Assembly: GCA_039024435.1 (NCBI GenBank)
Contig: JBCCQH010000085.1
Span: 1-34,326, forward strand
DNA from: JBCCQH01 sp039024435
Lineage (GTDB): Bacteria; Bacteroidota; Bacteroidia; J057; JADKCL01
Direction of reading: 5' to 3'
DNA: 34,326 bases
The translations under genes and the position numbers were made by a program. Under the pieces are notes generated by a model. It was not told the DNA's origin and ran no database searches. It saw only the letters and a list, made by a program, of their open reading frames with translations. Each line of letters opens with the position of its first letter. The stretch's first letter is position 1. Below, in pieces: positions 7,007 to 17,800 of this stretch.

Positions 7007-7909
7007 ATGAAAAACAAACAAATCCTATTGGTTGGCAATGGCATCAACCGAATTGACAACGACTATGCGTGGGAAGATCTCATGCAAGACTTGCTGGATT
7101 TCACGGGGCTAAAAGACGCCATTACGTTTGACGAAAAGCCGTTTCCTCTGTTGTACGAGGAGATTTTTTTGCGCTGGGCCGAGCGGGTTCGGGCGCGGGA
7201 GCTTTCTCTGAAAAAGAAGATCCGGGAACTGCTCCGCAAGATTCAGGGCAATGATTTGCACCGCCAAATCATGGAGTTGCCGGTCGACGAGATCTTGACC
7301 ACCAATTACGATTACAACCTGGAAGCTTCGCAGCCCGGGGGGTTGGACGCTGCGCCGTACATTCGCCCGATCAAAGGCAGCAAGTACAGCCTCCTGCGCC
7401 GCCGCCGCACCCGGGACAAAATCGTGTGGCACATCCACGGCGAAATCCGCGCTCCGGGATCGATCCTTCTGGGCTATGAACAATACGCGGGCTATCTGCA
7501 AACGATCCGCAACTACGTGATCTCGGGCATCCGCTACAAAGACTTGACCATGACCCCACTCAACCAGCGCATCCGCAAGGAAGAGCCTTCGATCCAAGCC
7601 TGGATCGACCACTTTTTCTTCAGCGATGTGTACATCATCGGATTGAGCCTGGATTTCGTGGAAATGCACCTTTGGTGGATTTTAGACTTCCGCGCCCGCT
7701 TGTACCACAACTCTGAGGTCAAGGTCCAAAACCGGATCTACTTCATCTATCCAGCCCAGGATACGGCCTGGATCAAGCCCCGGATCGACTTACTGTGTGC
7801 TTGCGAAGTGTCCTGCATCGCGGTGCCGGTAGTGCGCGGCGATTGGGCGGGCATGTACGAGCAGGTATTGGCCTACGTGAAAAACATGACCGAGAAAAAC
7901 GGCGGTTAA
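7007..7909 (+). CDS. Stand-alone SIR2-like domain protein
   Basis: The 300-residue protein begins with ILLVGNGINR (GNGIN at residues 10-14), the nucleotide-binding loop of SIR2-like proteins. ILTTNYDYNLE follows (TTNYD, 98-102), then a conserved histidine in WHIHGE (His144) and a late VYIIGLSLD strand (G-x-S at 212-214). These are the landmark positions of the SIR2_2-type family. Such domains bind NAD; in several anti-phage systems they hydrolyse it, but there they are usually fused to or encoded beside sensor genes. Here nothing is fused and no recognisable partner lies upstream. An upstream TTG at 6977 is in frame, but the ATG at 7007 starts right before the first strand. The stop interlocks with that of the convergent gene at 7906-8541. 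NAD binding is likely; catalysis and a defence role are inference. Confidence 0.85.
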   Translation: MKNKQILLVGNGINRIDNDYAWEDLMQDLLDFTGLKDAITFDEKPFPLLYEEIFLRWAERVRARELSLKKKIRELLRKIQGNDLHRQIMELPVDEILTTNYDYNLEASQPGGLDAAPYIRPIKGSKYSLLRRRRTRDKIVWHIHGEIRAPGSILLGYEQYAGYLQTIRNYVISGIRYKDLTMTPLNQRIRKEEPSIQAWIDHFFFSDVYIIGLSLDFVEMHLWWILDFRARLYHNSEVKVQNRIYFIYPAQDTAWIKPRIDLLCACEVSCIAVPVVRGDWAGMYEQVLAYVKNMTEKNGG

Positions 7910-8541
7910 GCATCGTGGGGAAGGACATTTTCCAGGGCAATGGAAAAGGGGACCTTCTGCCGGGGTTTTCCGCCGCCGCGCACAACAAAATCGGCGGAGC
8001 GGATACCGGTCAGATCAAATTCGGCGACGGCCTTCGTGGTTACTTTTTTTCCGATGACCTGGCCTTCAACGAGTCCGCGGGTCACGGCTAGGTGCAGCCC
8101 AAAACCGTAGCGGAAAATCCCCCGCTGCCCCGGCCCGATCCGCGCCTGCTGCCCGATCAGTAAACCCGAGCGGTAGACATTTCCGTCGATGTTTCCCCTT
8201 TGCAGTTCGCTGGCGATGGTGTAGCTGTCCGGGCGCTCCGCCGCGCCGCCGTCCACAAACACGATGCCCGAAGGATTCAAAATCGCGGCGTAACGCTGGC
8301 CAGGCCGGGCTGGGAGTCGCGGAGTGAAGTTGCCGTAGTCGTCCATGATGTCAACTTCCGTTGCGGGTCCAAAGCCAAAAGCGTGGGCTTCGCCTTCACC
8401 CGGGCGCTCAATCAGTTTCCAGGCGATGGCATCCTGCGCCTCGGGACGGGCGAGGTTCATTTGGAAAAAGGTGAATTGGTAAACGGCGGTGAAGGGACTT
8501 TCACTGACCAAGCGCAATTCGATTTCAGTTGATCCGGACAT
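7906..8541 (-). CDS. Unrecognised protein, 211 residues, beta-rich
   Basis: I do not recognise this family. From the ATG at 8541 the protein begins MSGSTEIELRL and has no signal peptide or membrane segment. It is rich in Gly and beta-type alternation (PGQRYAAILNPSGIVFVDGG; GQRGIFRYGFGLHLAVT). A central FGFGPATEVDIMDDYGNF and a terminal KVPFSIALENVLPHDA stand out. An in-frame extension upstream to 8661 is open, but it lacks a sensible N-terminus and overlaps AT-richer spacer DNA, so I prefer 8541. The stop TTA on the plus strand (7906-7908) overlaps the TAA stop of the SIR2-like gene (7907-7909). A functional link to the SIR2-like gene is possible but unsupported, because the genes are convergent. 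The next minus-strand gene upstream is 159 bases away. Confidence 0.7.
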   Translation of the reverse strand: MSGSTEIELRLVSESPFTAVYQFTFFQMNLARPEAQDAIAWKLIERPGEGEAHAFGFGPATEVDIMDDYGNFTPRLPARPGQRYAAILNPSGIVFVDGGAAERPDSYTIASELQRGNIDGNVYRSGLLIGQQARIGPGQRGIFRYGFGLHLAVTRGLVEGQVIGKKVTTKAVAEFDLTGIRSADFVVRGGGKPRQKVPFSIALENVLPHDA

Positions 8542-8700
8542 GGGTGGCGAGGCTTTTATTGTCCGGCAAAAATAGCAATCTCCCCCCGAATGTAGCGGGT
8601 AAAATTGGAAATGGTGGTTTTGGCCAATTTCGACAACTCTTGCCCCCAGATCCATGGTCAAAGTACGGAATGGATCGGTCGTAAATGAGATGCTGATTGC

Positions 8701-10059
8701 TCAAAATGCTAACAGCCCAATCCCAAACACCAGCAAGCCCAGCAACAACAGGTACAGGGTATAGGGCAATATCTGTCCGGCTTTGAGCCCGGTGATGCCG
8801 AGCAGCGGGAGCGCCCAGAAGGGTTGCATCATATTGGTGAGCTGATCGCCGTAAGCCAGGGCCATGATGGCTTTGGGTTGGGCGACGCCGAGTTCATTGG
8901 CTGCTTGCAGGACAATGCCCCCCTGGACCGCCCATTGTCCCCCACCGCTGGGCACGAAAAAGTTGACCAGCCCGGCGCTGAACAGGGTGTAGATCGGGAA
9001 GGTGGTCTCCGTGGAATTTCGCACAAAAAAGTCAGAAAAGACGTCAATCAGGCCGGAGCCGGTCATGATGCCCAGGATCCCCGCGTAAATCGGAAACTGA
9101 ATCATGATGCCGGTGCTGTCACGGATGGCGTGATCGGCGGCCCGCAGAAATCCCCGCACGTGCGCGTGGAGCAACAGGCACAGCGCCAACAGAAACAGGT
9201 TGATGAGGTTGGGATTGATCGCCGTCACGTCGACGTGGCCCGGCCGAATCCAAAATGCATACAAGAACATCAGCAAAAATCCGCCGCCGATCAACAGAGA
9301 AAAGGCGCGGGAGTAGTCCAGCCGGTCCGCCGGGGTTTCGGGGCCGGCCTGCAGATCACTGGTCCCTTCCGAACTGAGCTGGGGGATGGTCGCCGGGGAG
9401 CGGCGGGCGAGCAGGTACATGCCCAGTGGCAAAACGATCAGCAGCACTCCGGACAGCACCAGGTTCATGCCGGAGAGCAGGGTCTCGGTCACCGGAATCG
9501 GATCGCCGCCGGTCAGGGCCACAAACTGATGGCCCGCCTCGGCCACTTTTAGTGGTGCGGAGCCGGAAATCCCGCCGTGCCACACCATCAGACCGGAGTA
9601 GCCCGCCGCCCCGATGAGTGGATAGTTGATCGGAATGCGGTTGCGGGTCGCGTATTCGCCCACCTTGCGCGCCAGAATCGCCCCGAAGATCAAGCCCAGG
9701 CCCCAATTGAACAGGGCTACGGCCACGGTCAGCAAAGTCACGGTCAGCGCGGCGGTAGCGGAGTCCCGGCAGAAGACGAGTGCCCGGTCCACCAGTTTCC
9801 GCACCGGCCGGGTCAGGGCCAGCACGTGGCCGAGGACCAGCATCAGCATCATTTGCATCGCGAAGGTCAGCAGGCTCCAGAATCCTGCCTCCCAGTGCCC
9901 GAGCAATTGCCAGAAGTGCCCCGGCGCCTCCGGCCCGGTTTCGGGTTCGGTCAATGCGGCGGCCAGGACAAACGTGACCACCGTCAGCAGAATTGCCAGG
10001 CTGAAAGGCGAGGGCAAATAGTCGCGGAGCACCCGAAACAAGCGGTCGGTGATCTTCAT
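8701..10059 (-). CDS. atoE: Short-chain fatty acid transporter, AtoE family
   Basis: The 452-residue integral membrane protein has about ten to twelve hydrophobic helices. It carries the family signature LIGAAGYSGLMVWHGGISGS in the first half and FFVPSGGGQWAVQGGIVLQA in the second, both characteristic of AtoE-type short-chain fatty acid permeases (usual length about 440-460). In Escherichia coli AtoE is linked with acetoacetate/butyrate use. No ato catabolic genes are next to it here, so the substrate is inferred as a short-chain carboxylate. The start MKITDRLFRVLRDYLPSPF is the normal N-terminus. It lies between the unknown gene (159 bases downstream) and the SGNH hydrolase gene (150 bases upstream) on the same strand, but the gaps are too long to assume an operon. 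Confidence 0.92.
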   Translation of the reverse strand: MKITDRLFRVLRDYLPSPFSLAILLTVVTFVLAAALTEPETGPEAPGHFWQLLGHWEAGFWSLLTFAMQMMLMLVLGHVLALTRPVRKLVDRALVFCRDSATAALTVTLLTVAVALFNWGLGLIFGAILARKVGEYATRNRIPINYPLIGAAGYSGLMVWHGGISGSAPLKVAEAGHQFVALTGGDPIPVTETLLSGMNLVLSGVLLIVLPLGMYLLARRSPATIPQLSSEGTSDLQAGPETPADRLDYSRAFSLLIGGGFLLMFLYAFWIRPGHVDVTAINPNLINLFLLALCLLLHAHVRGFLRAADHAIRDSTGIMIQFPIYAGILGIMTGSGLIDVFSDFFVRNSTETTFPIYTLFSAGLVNFFVPSGGGQWAVQGGIVLQAANELGVAQPKAIMALAYGDQLTNMMQPFWALPLLGITGLKAGQILPYTLYLLLLGLLVFGIGLLAF

Positions 10060-10209
10060 GCGGGGAAATTAAGGTGCGGGGGAGCGAATTGCAAACGGGG
10101 AGGGAGGGAAGGCTTGGCTGCACGCAAATCCAATTGAAATACTTCCGCGGCCGCATCCCACCGCCTCATCTTAGCGAAGGCTTTACCCTACACAAATGCA
10201 GAAACAGCT

Positions 10210-11394
10210 TCATATCCACCCCAGCCGCGCCAATTCCCACCGCAACTGCTCCGCCACTGCGGCGTGGGCGGCGGCACTTGGGTGGAGATCGTTGTAGTTG
10301 ACGATGCGATCTGCCTCGGGCAGCCCCCGAATGACATCGTAAGCGTGAACCACCGGAATGTTGCGCTCAGTCAGCCACTCCGCTAGGGGCTCGTTGACGT
10401 GGGATTGGGAAAAATCAATGCCCGACTCGAACAGTTCGGGAAAGGTCAGCACCAGCAGTTTGACTTGCCGATGGCGGCACCAATCGATGATCATTTCCAG
10501 GTGGCGGCGGTGGACCCGGGCCACAGCCGCTTCATCGTACAAACGGATGTAATGGTCCCCAAAGTCAGCCGTGCGTTCTTTTTCTTCGTTGACCTCGAAG
10601 CCTTCGATGAAGCCATTGAACTTCCAATAGCCGTAGTTCAAGAAAAAAGAACCCCGGCTCAAAACTTCTAAAAACGGAGGTACCGATCCCCGATAAATTG
10701 GCTGCGGATAGTGGGAGCCTTCAGATTTGCGGGGCATCCGCAAGCCTTCGATGTCGTTCGGGATGTGGCTCAGGATTAAAATTTGGGGGACCAGGGGAAA
10801 CGCGTCCAGGCTATCGAACTGCGCCCGGGTATTGGCGCCGTTTTTGCCGAGATTGAAGACCTGAATTTGAGAGTTGAGCCGCGCCGCCAATCGGTCGGAA
10901 AAGCGCTCGGCCGGATCTTCAATGCCGTGACCGGCGACGAAGGAATCACCGAGGACAAACAGCCTGGGCCGGGTCGAATTCCCATTCAGTTCCCACTCCG
11001 CATCCCGGTAGCCGAACCGGTTGAGTTCCCAGTACCGATCAAACCAGATCCGGCTGCTGTAAGTATTGCCATTGCCGTGGCTGTAAGGAATAAACATGAA
11101 CGGAATCTCCATCACCAACACACCAAAAAACAGCCCACCGATCACCATAACCAGATTTTTACGGCGGTTGGGCAGTTCCATGCGAATCAGCAACAGGTGC
11201 ATCAGCCGCAGCAGCACCAGCAGCGTCACCCCAATCAAACCAATCCGCAAGCCAATCCGGAAAGGACTCAGGGGCCAGGTCTGCATGATGAACCAAGCCA
11301 TCCCTCCAATTGCCAGCAGCAACAGCAGGAATACCGCGACCAGTAGCCGCAGCAACCGTTTCTCCTGAGAGGTCATTTGGAGTGGTACTTTCAT
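10210..11394 (-). CDS. Membrane-anchored SGNH/GDSL-type hydrolase
   Basis: The 394-residue protein has three N-terminal transmembrane helices (about 16-37, 48-70 and 81-103), followed by an SGNH-fold domain. The nucleophile block is LFVLGDSFVAGHG (GDS at 149-151). A glycine/asparagine block is present in NLGKNGANTR, a later SHIPND supplies the third block, and the catalytic Asp-x-x-His appears as NDLHPS (His371) near the C-terminus. The family includes esterases and carbohydrate O-acetyl-modifying enzymes. The membrane anchor and lack of a lipobox suggest action at the cell envelope, possibly on acylated polysaccharide; the substrate is not predictable. It is divergent from the PKD giant, with a 502-base gap between the two starts. 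The ATG at 11394 has another in-frame ATG six codons later; either would retain the first helix. Confidence 0.85.
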   Translation of the reverse strand: MKVPLQMTSQEKRLLRLLVAVFLLLLLAIGGMAWFIMQTWPLSPFRIGLRIGLIGVTLLVLLRLMHLLLIRMELPNRRKNLVMVIGGLFFGVLVMEIPFMFIPYSHGNGNTYSSRIWFDRYWELNRFGYRDAEWELNGNSTRPRLFVLGDSFVAGHGIEDPAERFSDRLAARLNSQIQVFNLGKNGANTRAQFDSLDAFPLVPQILILSHIPNDIEGLRMPRKSEGSHYPQPIYRGSVPPFLEVLSRGSFFLNYGYWKFNGFIEGFEVNEEKERTADFGDHYIRLYDEAAVARVHRRHLEMIIDWCRHRQVKLLVLTFPELFESGIDFSQSHVNEPLAEWLTERNIPVVHAYDVIRGLPEADRIVNYNDLHPSAAAHAAVAEQLRWELARLGWI

Positions 11395-11896
11395 CGAATC
11401 AGATTCAATTTAACCTTCCCGCGGGTGAAGGTCAATTTTTTATTGGGGAGACCGCAGCGCAATCCCAAATTCAACCGATCCCCGACGCGCCCACCACGCG
11501 GCCATCCGCCCGGAAAACAGAAATTGACACGTCTGCCCCCAAAGCCACCGCAATGCAAGATCCACCGAAATTTTGGCGGCAAGCCCACCGGAAATAAACG
11601 CTATTCACGGACATTACCGACCATTCAAAACGATTAGCGACAATTGTTAACACATTCTTCATAAGTGGTTCCGTTTTCCATTTTGACACAGATGGGAATC
11701 CTTGTACCTTACGCAGAATAACGCTCCGTGGCGTCCCCCTTGAACCGCGACGGAAAAGCTATGACGGAAGGAAAAATACAGCTCGGTACAGGCTGTGGAC
11801 AGTATAAATGCAAAAACCTGTTTTTTCTAACGTATTTATCGAACTTTCGTAGGCTGACGAATTTAATTGTAAGAAAACAACGCTTGCTGGCAGACT
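11395..11896. other. Divergent intergenic region between the SGNH hydrolase and PKD giant genes
   Basis: Neither strand has a convincing gene. The region becomes AT-rich towards the PKD gene (11800-11890) and should hold both promoters, but I cannot pick a -7/-33 pair with confidence. ACCTTC (11413-11418) and GAAGGT (11427-11432), followed by CAATTTTTTA, form a terminator-like hairpin on the plus strand. No plus-strand gene precedes it, so it may instead lie in the leader of the hydrolase mRNA. Confidence 0.4.
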
Positions 11897-14800
11897 ATGC
11901 TTGGTATGAATAGACGGAATTACTTGTTTTCCCTGTTGCTATTGGTGTTGCCCGTGATTGGCCTGGCCCAACCGACAGCAATTTTCACCGCAACTCCAGT
12001 TTCGGGGTGCTCGCCCTTGGTGGTGCAGTTCACCGACCAATCCACCGGCCCTGTGACCAGTTGGTTTTGGGACTTCGGCAATGGGAACACTTCGACGCTG
12101 CAAAATCCGGCCGCTGTCTACGTGACGCCCGGTACCTACACGGTGACCCTGACCGTTTCTGACGGCCCCAACAGCGATACCCAGGTCCAGACCAACCTCA
12201 TCACGGTCTTCCAGGACCCAACCGCCAACTTCACCAACGCCTCCCCCACCAACGGCTGCGTCCCCCACACCGTGTGCTTCACCGACCAGTCCACTCCCGG
12301 CGACGGTGCGATCAACAGTTGGATCTGGGACTTCGGCGACGGAAATACCTCCACCGCCCAAAATCCCTGTCATACCTACACCGCAACCGGATCATTTACC
12401 GTAACCCTGGTGGCGACCGACGTCAATGGCTGTAGCAATACCTTCACGATTCCCAATTACGTGAATGTCTCCACCACGCCGACCGCCGCCTTTACCGGGA
12501 CGCCCCTCAGCGCCTGTGGTCCGCCCCTGACGGTCAACTTCACGAACAATTCCAGCGGAGGCCAGGCCCCGCTCAACTACCAATGGGACTTCGGCGACGG
12601 CAACACTTCGACCCAGCCGAATCCTTCCAATACCTACACCACGTCCGGATCTTATACCGTGACGCTGATCACGACCGACAACAACGGCTGTGCGGACACC
12701 CTCGTCCAAAACGCCTACGTCAACATCAGTTCGGTCACCGCCGCATTCACCCAGAACACCACCAACATCTGTGAGGGCCAGGGCGTCACCTTCACCGACC
12801 AAAGCACCGGCGCAACCCAATGGAACTGGGACTTTGGCGACGGTGGCACCTCGACCCAGCAGAACCCCACCCACACCTACGCGACGGCGGGCACCTACAC
12901 CGTGACCCTGATCGCCAGCAACGGCGGCCAATGTCCGGATACCATCGTCCAGACCAATCTCATCACCGTCAACCCCGCCCCCACCGCAAACTTCGTCGCC
13001 GATACGACCACCAGTTGTGAGGTCCCCTTCGTCGTCAACTTCACCGATCTGAGCACCAGCAATCCGGTGAACTGGGCCTGGGACTTCGGGGACGGCAATA
13101 CCGCAACCGCCCAAAACCCCACCCATACCTACACCGTGCCCGGCACCTACAATGTGACCTTGACCGTCACCGACGCCAATGGCTGTACCGGCACCGTGAC
13201 CTTCAACAACTACATCCAAATCGTACCTCCGGTGGCCGACTTCATCGGAGCGCCCCTGAACGGTTGCGTGCCCCTCACGGTCAACTTTACCGATCAGAGC
13301 ACTTCCAATGAGCCGATTGTCTCCTGGCAATGGGACTTCGGCGACGGCAACACCTCTACCGTCCAAAATCCCACCCACATCTACACCGCCGTGGGGGCTT
13401 ACACCGTCACCTTGATCATCATCAACTCGGCCGGGTGTACCGATACCCTGGTGCGACCGCTCTACATCCAGGTCGGCGATATTCCGGAAGCCTGCTTTAC
13501 CTACAATCCGGATTCAGCCTGCGTAAACGACATCATCACGTTCACGGATTGCTCCATCAATGCGACTTCTTGGTTTTGGCAATTCGGCGACGGGGGGACT
13601 TCGAATGCGCAAAACCCCACCTACGCCTACCAGGACACCGGCTGCTTCACCGTGACACTGACCGTCGCCAACTTTGGCTGTGTCGACGATACCGTCATCA
13701 CAAACGCGGTCTGCATCTCGCCGCCCCTGGCGCAATTCCAGCTCAATCCCGCCCAGGGCTGTGCCGTCCCGCACACCGTCTTTTTCACCGACCAAAGTAT
13801 CTTGCCCGATACCTGGTTCTGGGACTTCGGCGACGGCAATACTTCCAGCTTGCAGAATCCGGTGCATACCTACACGGCCACCGGGACGTTCAATGTCACC
13901 CTCGTTGTCGCCGATACCATAACCGGATGTACCGACCAAGCGACCGCCGTGGTGACCGTCTCCGTACCGACGGCGGACTTCACCGGAGGGCCCCTGTTCG
14001 GCTGTGGACCCCTGACGGTCAATTTTGTCGATAACAGCACCGCCAATTTATCCCCCATCGTGGGCTGGGCCTGGGATTTTGGCGACGGCAACAACAGCAA
14101 CCAGCAGAATCCCACCCATACCTTCCAGAATCCGGGCACCTACACGGTTACTTTGACGGTGACCGACGCCAATGGCTGCACCGATACCCGCACCCGCACC
14201 AACTACGTCCAGGTCATCGGGCCGGACGTAAACTTTGGGGCGGATACCCTGATCGGTTGCGACTCGCTCCTGGTCAACTTCAGCGACTCGACCATCGCGA
14301 CCGCTCCGATCACCGGCTGGACTTGGGACTTTGGGGACGGAAATACCAGCAACCAGCAAAATCCCACGCATTTCTACACCACGACGGGAACTTTCACCGT
14401 CAGCCTGACCGTGACCGACATCGACGGGTGTACCCGGACCTTCACCCGGAACAACTACATCTTTATCAATAGCGTCAACGCCGGATTTACCGTCGACGAC
14501 ACGCTGAGTTGCGCCGGGGGAACTTTTAACTTCACGAACAACTCGACCGGGGTGGGGCTGAACTACCTCTGGGACTTCGGCGACGGAAACACCTCTACTG
14601 CGACGAATCCCTCACACACCTACACCGCCAATGGCAGCTATACCGTCTCGCTGTTTGTCTTTGACAACAACAACTTGTGCCGGGATACCATCATCGATTC
14701 GAATTTGATCGATATCCAAGACATCATTGCGAATTTTGGGGCGGCGCCCACCACGGCTTCTTGTCCTCCGCTCCTGGTCAACTTCACTGACTCCTCCAGC

Positions 14801-17800
14801 TTCGATATTGTGAGTTGGCAGTGGGACTTTGGCGATGGTACCGGGTCCACCCTCCAAAACCCGGGCCACGTCTACACCCAGGCGGGTAGCTACGATGTCA
14901 CGTTGATTGTGACGAACAATGACGGCTGCATCGATACGCTGTTTGTGCCGGGACTGATCAACCTGGACGGTCCGAACGGCAACTTTACCTTTGCGCCGGA
15001 CACAGGATGTACGCCACAGCTCGTGAATTTCAATGCAACCGCCACAAATACAGCCAGTTATACTTGGGACTTTGGGGACGGGAACGTGGCGATTACGACG
15101 GTGGATTCGGTCCAGCACACGTATACCCAGACCGGGACCTTCTTCCCGATTCTGATCCTGGATGATGGCCTGGGCTGTACCTTCTCGGTAATTTCTCCGG
15201 ACAGCATCGTGATCGACACCATTCCGCTGGTGGATTTTTCCGTGGCCAATACCACCATTTGCGGAATCGATAGCGCGTACTTTACCGACCTCACGGTGTC
15301 GACCCGACCGATCACGAGTTGGTTTTGGGACTTCGGGGATGGCACTACAGACTCGGTCCAAAATCCAGTCCACCTGTATCCGGGACCGGGCAGCTACACG
15401 GTGACTCTGGCGGTGGTAAACAGCCTCGGGTGTACCGATACCCTGGTGCGACCGGCGGAGATCGATATTCTTGTACCGCCGACCGCGGCCTTTACCCCTT
15501 CAGATACCATCGGATGCTTGCCTCTCTTGGTCAACTACACCGACAACTCGACCGGCAACCAGCCGATCACCGCCTGGAATTGGGACTTTGGGACGGGGGC
15601 GACCTCGATTGTGCAGAATCCCTCCGCAAACCTGACGCTGGTGGGCACCTTCCCGACGACCCTCATCGTGACCGACAGCGCAGGCTGCATGGATACCACG
15701 GTACGCAACATCACCGTCAATCCCGGACCGACCGCCTTTTTCACGGCAGACAATCCGGTCGGCTGTCCCCCGCACCCCGTCAATTTCACCGCCAATACGG
15801 GCCAGGGCATCGTCCAATTTGACTGGGACTTCGGCGACGGGAACACGGGCACGGGCAATCCGGTCGCTCACACCTACACCGCATCCGGGAACTACACCGT
15901 CACGCTGGTGGTCACCGACACGCTGGGCTGCATGGATACATTGGTCCGCAACCAATACATCAACATCAACCCACCCATTGCCAATTTTACCCAGACCAAC
16001 ACCAGCGGTTGTCCGCCGCTCACGGTGACGTTCACCGACAATTCGACCGGGACAAATACCATCGTAAACTACGCCTGGGACTTCGGCGACGGCAACACGG
16101 GCACCGGCACCCCGGTCAGCCATACCTACACGACGCCGGGAACCTTCTCGGTGACCTTGATCATTACCGACAACGTGGGCTGCATGGACACCCTGCTCAA
16201 GCCCAACCTGGTCACGGTCTTTGAGCCGCCCCTCGCGGGTTTCGAAATCGTAGATACGCTCAACTGCCTGCCCTTCACGATTGAGCTGGCCGATACCTCG
16301 ATTTCGGCAAACTCGACCATCGTAGCCTGGGCCTGGGACTTCGGGGATGGCGGTACGAGCGCCGCCCAGAACCCGATCCACGCCTACCAAAACCCAGGGC
16401 CGTTCACGATCAGCCTCACCGTTACCGACGCCAACGGTTGCACCGGCACCGCAACTTTCCCATTTGTGGTTCCGACCCTTCCGGTGGCAAACTTTGTGGC
16501 TTCGGACAGTTTGGGGTGTCCGCCCCTGACCACGACTTTCACCGCGGATTCGGCGGGAATCGCCCTCTTTGAATGGGATTTTGGGGATGGATCACCGGTT
16601 GCCTTTGGCAATCCGATTACCCATACATACACCACGGCGGGCAGCTTTACGGTGACCCTCATCGTCGAAGACAGCATCGGCTGTCGGGACACCTTGGTCC
16701 GCCCGCAGTACATCAACATCAACCCCCCGACGGCGGACTTCAACCAAAACAATACCAGCGGTTGTCCGCCGCTCACCGTGACCTTTACCGACAATTCCAC
16801 CAACCAATACCCCATCGTGAACTGGGCCTGGGACTTCGGCGACGGCAATACGGGTACGGGGGCGCCAGTGACCCACACCTACGCCAATCCCGGCGTGTAC
16901 TCGGTCACGCTGATCGTTACCGACAGCCTCGGCTGCATGGATACCATCGTCAAGCCCAACTTGATCACGGTCTTTGAACCACCGGTGGCTGGGTTTGCAT
17001 TTGTGGATACGCTGAACTGCGTGCCCTTTACCATTGAACTGGGCGATACCTCCACTTCAGCGAATTCGACGATTGTAGCCTGGGACTGGGACTTTGGGGA
17101 TGGCGGCAGCAGCGCCGCGCAGAATCCGATCCACGCCTACCAAACCCCCGGCCCTTACACGATTACCTTGATTGTGACCGACGCCAATGGCTGTCGCGAC
17201 ACGACAACGACACCCTTTATCGCTCCACCACCACCGGTCGCGACCTTTACTGCGTCCGACAGCATTGGTTGCCCGCCCCTGACCACGACCTTCACCGGGG
17301 GCACCGCCGGCGGCATCGTCTTTTGGGAATGGGACTTTGGGGACGGTTCGCCGGCCGCATTCGGCAATCCGATCACCCATACCTACACCGCTGCGGGCAA
17401 CTTTACGGTGACTCTCATCGTCGAGGACAGCATCGGCTGCCGGGACACCCTGGTGCGCCCGCAGTACATTACCATCAATCCTCCGGTCGCGGACTTCACC
17501 CAGAACAATACCAGCGGTTGTCCCCCCCTCACCGTCACTTTCAATGACAATTCCACCACGCAATATCCCATTGTCGCCTGGAATTGGGACTTTGGCGATG
17601 GCAATACGGGCACTGGCGCGCCGGTAACGCACACCTATACCACACCCGGCATCTACACAGTAACCCTGATCATCACCGATAGTGTGGGGTGTCAGGATAC
17701 CATCGCCAAACCCAACCTGATCGAGGTCTTTGCGCCGCCCACGGCTGCTTTTGGAATCGTGGATACGGTGGCCTGTGAGCCATTTACCATCGAGTTGGGA

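Noticed and set aside
11413..11432. Terminator-like hairpin near the SGNH hydrolase start
   Set aside because: No plus-strand gene precedes it and the hairpin lies in the likely leader of the minus-strand gene; without expression data I do not call it a terminator.
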